A stretch of DNA of 64,000 bases, taken from the NCBI RefSeq assembly GCF_048128805.1, contig NC_136004.1:21803284-21867283 (forward strand), in the 5' to 3' direction. Shown one piece after another: positions 58,451-64,000 of the stretch. Both the position numbers and the translations under genes were made by a program. This DNA is from Centroberyx gerrardi. Lineage: Eukaryota > Chordata > Actinopteri > Beryciformes > Berycidae. Numbering within the stretch: position 1 is the stretch's first letter; each line of letters starts with the position of its first letter. Below the pieces are notes generated by a model. The model had not been told where the DNA came from and ran no database searches. It was given only the letters and a program-made list of their open reading frames with translations.

Positions 58451-59564
58451 ATGGAGACGAGCCCCATCCCCGTGGTGACGGTCCAAACCACCCCTTTCGA
58501 CGACCAGCGGCCCGGTACCAATGGTCTGCGGAGGAAGACGGCGGTGTTTGAGGGGAAGAAGAACTACCTGCAGAACTACATCCAGAGTGTGTTGTCCTCC
58601 ATCGACCTGCGGGACCGGCAGGGATGCACCATGGTGGTGGGCAGCGACGGCCGTTACTTCAGCCGAGCCGCCACCGAAGTTATAGTGCAGATGGCGGCTG
58701 CGAACGGGGTAAGTAACGAGCTAACTGCCATGTGTGTTGAGCTCGTTACTCATAATAAAAGTAACACATTACTCGTTATTCAATTTAAAAGTAGTGTTAT
58801 TACTGTATTACTCCCTGCTGGAAGAATAAAGTAACTAGTTACACTACTCGTTTTGTTACTTTCCCTAACACCCCCCTAAATTGGCAGTTGGTGTCTGGCT
58901 TATCTTAAAAAATCGCGATAACTCAGTTAGCCCCTGTGCGCTTGTTTGTGATTGATTGAGAACCAGTTTTGATGTCCAATGTTACTGCCATCCGTTTGCT
59001 TGATAAAATTAAAGTGGGAATACTTTCACCCAGAGAAAGTAAAACTTTCTGCCATTTCTCATCTAAGCTAGTTTAGTGTGAGAGGATGAGTAGGCTAATT
59101 AGGAGGAAAACAAATCAGGGAATGAGATGGATAATTCAGCTTCAATGGGATGATAACAAACTAACAACCCATTTTTGATTGGTAACTGTAATATTTCTAA
59201 AATTGAAATATTAATTCGTTACACTACTCGTTACAGGGATAAGAACTGTGAGTTAGCCTACCACCAACACTGATTGGTAGGCTAAAGCTATCATATTAGC
59301 ATAAGGGAGTCCAAATTTGATCGTTATAGTAGGCTATTTATCATTACAATGGAGAGCAAAGATGAAGTAGCCTAAAATTGCCAAAATTCTATGTACAAGC
59401 CATATCTAAAAATAGTCACATCAGGGCATTCAGGATTCAGGATTTTCACTTAAAGCTGGGTGTGTGGCTATATGCATTTGGTGAACTATTATCACATTGA
59501 CCAAATAATGTAATGGCTCCCTTATTCTCAATAGACCTAACTTTGCACTACTCCCTTTTACTGA

Positions 59565-59595
<31 letters not shown>

Positions 59596-60403
59596 AATGA
59601 TCAGCCACTATGTAGGCCTAATAGGCTAGATGATGTTGATGAAACACAGTGATTGTAATAATATAGATGATGATGATTATGATATTCGTAACACATTACA
59701 CTATCATTATCATAATCCTGGCTGATGTCCCACCTCAGCTCATGCAACTTCCCCTAATACAGGCTGAAACTTTAAAGTTCAAGATTGGATAAAAGTAATA
59801 ATCAGTATAGCATTGACTGGCACTTGTGAACTTATCACCACTCAAAAACTTGTCCAAACTCTGAGTGCGAGCAGCAGATAAATGAAAATAGGAAGAAAGA
59901 AAGAGAGAGAAAGGAGGAAAATCCCCATAGTTTATAGAAAAAGGCTGCCCTCAGATCTTTGTGATGGGTTTGGACAGGTTCCAAAGGAAGATCTGAAGGG
60001 AATATAATTTGTTTTTGAGATCGGTCCATTTTTTCTGCTGGCCCAGCCAAATGTCTCTTGCTGTCTGCCTTATCGGCACTTCCATCCATCCTGCTCTACT
60101 TTCCTGCCTACGCACGTCCCCCCCTCTCCCTCTTCCATCTCTCCCAGGCCAAACTACAAGCTTTGGGGATACCCTGTCATGTGGCATCGAACCAAAAGTC
60201 AGGATAGTGGCAACACTTGCAGATAACCTACATGAGGCACACACTATCCTTTTAAAACTGGCAACTGAATAAAATCTAAAGATAGAAGGAAAACACAGTG
60301 CGCTATATACTTAGTGTTCATAGTTTATAATAGTATACAAAAGCATATTTAATCAACAACCAGTAGATTACTTGCTTAATTTTCTCTCTCTCTCTCTCTC
60401 TCC

Positions 60404-60443
<40 letters not shown>

Positions 60444-62622
60444 ATATGCCTGAGGTTAGGAGGATACACTGACGTCAGGACATTGAATTCCTCTCCAGTG
60501 AGGACACTTTTATTTAGAATAGCTGATATGCAAGGCAGGAATTATGGGATGCTGATGGCATTATCACTTTATAAGTGGCACATACGTTATATAAAGAAAG
60601 AGGGCAGCTCTAGTATTTAGGCAACCTCTTGGGGCAGATCACTTGCTCTTTAAAGTGGGCTGTCAATTAGTCACCTGTAGAATGATGAGATGCTTTGGGC
60701 CAGTCTTGCTTTCTGTACCTTTGACCGATGGGTTCTCAAACCTTTCAGCTCAGGGTCCAAACAAAGTATGGTTTTCCCATTTTGTGTCCCACCTAGATTA
60801 AGAAACACTGCCTGAGACTATTTTTACTGAGACCACTTTTTTTCTTCATAGCCCTGCTTTACACTTACCCAGTTATATACATTCACCTTTGGGAAATATC
60901 CAGTGCAACAACAATATAGAGTAGACTAATCTTTCAATTCATGAGACAACTTCAATTTAACAGAAGGGATTATATAGCCTACCTACTGTATATCCTGGAG
61001 TGACATCCATCTTAAACTGCTCCTCACTAATGTCTGTGCTGTGCAGATTGGGCGTCTGGTAATCGGCCACAATGGCCTCCTGTCCACCCCTGCTGTTTCC
61101 TGCATCATCAGGAAGATCAAGGCCATTGGTGGAATCATCCTCACAGCCAGTCACAACCCCGGAGGCCCCGGTGGAGACTTTGGGGTCAAGTTCAATGTGG
61201 CAAATGGAGGTGAGGACTGAGGGGCGAGGGGGGTTCTTTGTAATTCCTCACATGGCTCCTTCCCATTCAGGATGTTTGAAGTCAGAGATTTGAGACCATC
61301 AGTTAAGTCAAGAATATTTTTGATACGACGTACATCAGCGCTAGTTTTGGTTAAGTTTATGGATATTAATGTATCTGTTTCTGTGTCTGGTAGGGCCGTC
61401 ACCGGACACGGTGATGGAGAGGATCTACCAGGTGAGCCGGACTCTCGAGGAGTACGCCATCTGCCCTGACCTGCGTATTGACCTCTCCAGGCTGGGACGG
61501 CATGACTTTGACTTGGAGAACAAGTTCAAGCCTTTCAGAGGTAGTCTGTCTTTCTTTCTTTCTATCTTTCTGACTGTCTGTCTTGTGTGTCTGTCTTTTT
61601 GTCTGTCTGTCTTTCTGTCTATCAAGCTAGCTAGCTAGCAGTCAGTCAGTTATTCAATCAATCAATCAATCAATCAATTATCTTCCTTGAGTTGGGTCTC
61701 ATCATTTTTACTCAATTTCTACTTAACAGGAAGTGTGTTGAAGGCCACACCTGTCAACTTCCATCCTTTGCAGTCACAGCATAAGACCATGTTATAGGGA
61801 CATGTTTTATTCATTTTTAATCATTGTTATTTTTACGCTTGTTGCATAATGTAAAACAAGTTTCTCTATTTGTCTCCAAGCTTTTCATCACAGTGTGATA
61901 AGCGTGTAGTGATCAGGAGGGATTACATGTTCCTTTAACTCCCTATTTTCCTTGTGAAATGTTCCCAAGTGATTTGTTATTTATACACAAAGATGGATGT
62001 ACTGTGAAACACACTGGTATGTGCACCCCCCCCCTCCCCCCTCTTTCACACACATATGTACACACAAACAAACACATTGCCATCCAGTACAGATGTCTCT
62101 TCTCTGTGTTTCCAGTGGAGATAGTAGACTCAGTGGAGGTGTACCTTAATCTGCTACGAAGCATCTTTGACTTCAACTCCATAAAAAGTCTCCTCACAGG
62201 ACCAGATCAGCTCAAGATACGCATAGATGCCATGAACGGAGGTGAGACAATGCCCGGTCCCATTATACAGCCCTAACTCTCTTGTTAATGACAATTGATT
62301 GCATTGATATGTCTTCTCTTCTCTTCTCTTCTCTTCTCTTCTCTTCTCTTCTCTTCTCTTCTCTTCTCTTCTCTTCTCTTCTCTTCCCTTCTCTCTCATC
62401 TTCCCATCTTTCCTCATATGTTTTGCTACAGTGATGGGCCCCTACGTGCGTAGGATCCTGTGTGATGAGCTGGGGGCCCCTGCTAACTCTGCTGTCAACT
62501 GTGTCCCCCTGGAGGACTTTGGTGGCCGACCTCCTGAGCCCAACCTGACTTACGCCACCGCATTGGTAGATGCCATGAAAGGAGGGGACTTTGGCTTTGG
62601 AGCTGCGTTCGACGCTGATGGG
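58451..62622 (+). CDS. pgm5: pgm5, phosphoglucomutase-like protein 5 (aciculin), first five coding exons
   Basis: Exons 58451-58708, 61047-61209, 61394-61540, 62116-62241 and 62432-62622 give 295 residues in frame. That is about half of the usual 567, so the 3' half lies beyond the window. PGM5 is a phosphoglucomutase homologue with little enzyme activity that binds dystrophin, utrophin and filamin at muscle adherens-type junctions (family knowledge). Seen: [11 protein letters not shown] start, [20 protein letters not shown] (57-76 region), active-site loop TASHNPGG with Ser121, [18 protein letters not shown] and the metal loop FDADG (291-295). PGM1 has FDGDG there, while human PGM5 has FDADG, which supports PGM5 over PGM1. 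No sequence resembling the next exon appears after 62622. Confidence 0.94.
58709..61046. other. pgm5 intron 1, no gene seen
   Basis: 2.3 kb. Holds a (GAT)n stretch (59562-59590), TAGGCCTA-type words, and adjacent TC (60383-60402) and AC (60407-60440) tracts. Confidence 0.65.
61541..62115. other. pgm5 intron 3, simple repeats
   Basis: Contains CTTT/CTGT-rich and CTAG/CAAT short repeats at 61545-61680. No other feature seen. Confidence 0.6.
62312..62391. repeat. (TCTTC)n tract upstream of pgm5 exon 5
   Basis: About 15 pentamer units of pure pyrimidine on the coding strand, ending about 40 bases before the exon 5 acceptor at 62431. Confidence 0.95.
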
Positions 62623-62648
62623 GTACGACATTCACTAAGTGATACTTT

Positions 62649-62845
62649 AAAGCAATATTCCACTTAGTTTTAACATGGGGGTTATTTGGCACTTGACCGC
62701 AATGAAAACCATAATATAAACTACTCACGACGATCAGATGCAGCTGGGATGAGTTTGTAGCATCCAATCTTGGTGACTAGTTTATATTATGGTTTTCATG
62801 CTGAATAACCCCCATGTTAAAACTAAGTGGAATATCGCTTCAAAG
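62649..62845. mobile_element. foldback / MITE-like element
   Basis: Arms 62649-62723 and 62778-62845 are reverse complements apart from small differences. Shared words are ATATTCCACTTAGTTTTAAC, ATGGGGGTTATT and ACCATAATATAAACT. The loop is about 55 bp. There is no coding capacity. It begins 27 bases after pgm5 exon 5. Confidence 0.8.
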
Positions 62846-63381
62846 GTGTTTCATGTAGCATTTTTAAACCTCAATATGTCATTCTCAAATTCATTGTGAT
62901 ACCTTGGTATAATTATTGTAAACAAATGAGACCGTGGTCAGAAGATTGGTAGCCTCTGTCTCTGTGCCTTCCTGTCATAAAGAGGATGTTGCTTGTTCGG
63001 TCAAAGTTTTTCTCTTTTGCTTTACTGAAGAGGATAAACATGTTGGAAGTGATTTTTTCATCGGCCTTTCACTTGTTTCACTATCTGACATTGCAAGACA
63101 CTCTGAAAGCTTTAGATCCCTCTTCCTGTTTGATGCAGTAAAGCAATCTTGGATTTCTTAGGAAACCCAACCTGGTGGCACACAATGTAAAATTCAAAGT
63201 AGAGGCTGGCAGAGGCTGTCAATCTTCAATGGTCTCATTTGTTTACGGTAATTAATGTCTCAAAATGAATGTGGTAATGATTTATTGTTGTTAAAATGCT
63301 ACATGTAGCACTTTTAACATGATGAGAGGGACTGACTGGTATATACTGTACATGACAATGTGATTGTCTTAGATCATTTGG

Positions 63382-63479
63382 CATTCATTCATTCATTCAT
63401 TCATTCATTCAGTCCTTCATTCCTTCATTCATTCATTCATTCATTCATTCATATGTTCATTCATTCACTCATTCATTCA
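63382..63479. repeat. (CATT)n imperfect microsatellite
   Basis: About 20 CATT units broken by AGTCCTT, CCTT and ATGTT interruptions. Confidence 0.9.
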
Positions 63480-63681
63480 ATCAAAACCCATTCAGTATTT
63501 TATTAATCTAAACTACACCCATAGATCCCGATACCAAAGTGACCCTGTTTGGTTTTGGTTTGGTTTTATTTGATAGTTGATAACAGGAAGTGAGACAATG
63601 GGGGACCAGATAATACTGTGTCTCTCTCTCAATAAGCAGCTCACTTTTTCCACACTGTTCTCCAAGAGTCATTTATACTGT

Positions 63682-63683
<2 letters not shown>

Positions 63684-63737
<54 letters not shown>
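63684..63737. repeat. (AC)n microsatellite
   Basis: About 27 AC units. Confidence 0.95.
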
Positions 63738-63739
<2 letters not shown>

Positions 63740-64000
63740 GGCTAACTAAATTAGCTTAGCATCAGGAGAATTATGTCATACCTGTTTCTCCCACAAGGAT
63801 CGGTATCTTCACAGCCATTACTGCTAGTCGTTGTAATCTCAGTGGGTGTAATGTTTCTCTATGGGTCAGTGTTATATAATGGCTGATATTTTTCTAACCT
63901 CTCAACAGTAATTGTGATAGTTGGAATGTTTACTAGTCCACTTACCTGTGGCTTCTCAACTCGAATTTGAATGGGATCTAAAAGAGAAGGTATGGAGATG

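Larger units (their letters stand above)
62846..64000. other. pgm5 intron 5, partial
   Basis: Contains (CATT)n blocks (63382-63411 and 63424-63479) and an (AC)n tract (63684-63737). No pgm5 exon was recognised to the window end. Confidence 0.65.

Noticed and set aside
62312..62391. CRISPR-like or minisatellite array
   Set aside because: A plain TCTTC pentamer microsatellite with no spacers.
58451..62622. Assignment to pgm1
   Set aside because: The N-terminus METSPIPV, the [20 protein letters not shown] region and FDADG fit PGM5, not PGM1.

Overview
The window looks like nuclear genomic DNA of a teleost (probably spiny-rayed) fish. It has long introns with GT/AG splice sites, many (CA)n and (GA)n microsatellites, degenerate L2/CR1-type LINEs, tRNA-derived SINEs and inverted-repeat elements. 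Four protein-coding genes can be reconstructed exon by exon. Each splice phase closes, and the conceptual proteins match vertebrate families that I recognise from memory. No database was searched.

Layout. (1) 1-38037, minus strand: dock8, a DOCK-C family CDC42 exchange factor. Thirty coding exons give 1275 residues, from the initiator Met through the DHR-1 lipid-binding domain and into the middle scaffold. The DHR-2 catalytic half lies beyond position 1. Intron 8 holds two LINE remnants, and intron 2 holds a candidate second promoter. (2) 38038-39930: head-to-head intergenic region shared by dock8 and the next gene, with a CpG-rich dock8 promoter and a diverged tandem repeat. (3) 39931-51512, plus strand: cbwd/zng1, a COG0523 zinc-chaperone GTPase, 15 coding exons, 370 residues, polyadenylation signal at 52124. 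(4) 54529-55593, plus strand: a single-exon FoxD repressor of the FOXD4/foxd5 type, with a TATA box at 54347 and a polyadenylation signal at 55830. (5) 58451 to the window end, plus strand: pgm5 (aciculin), first five coding exons, 295 residues.

The order dock8 - cbwd - foxd4/5 - pgm5 brings together genes that are split between 9p24 and the pericentromeric/9q21 duplicons in human, so the window probably shows an ancestral vertebrate order. The four products are not known to act in one pathway: one is a leukocyte cytoskeletal regulator, one a zinc metallochaperone, one an early neural repressor and one a structural protein of muscle adhesion sites. The foxd gene may share regulatory DNA with the introns of its neighbours, but this cannot be tested from one sequence.

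I found no bacterial-type system, CRISPR array, virus or toxin gene. The most useful observations are a candidate alternative dock8 promoter, a GC-AG intron, exons bracketed by complementary TG and CA repeats, several hairpin-type elements, and a CpG-rich patch upstream of foxd.
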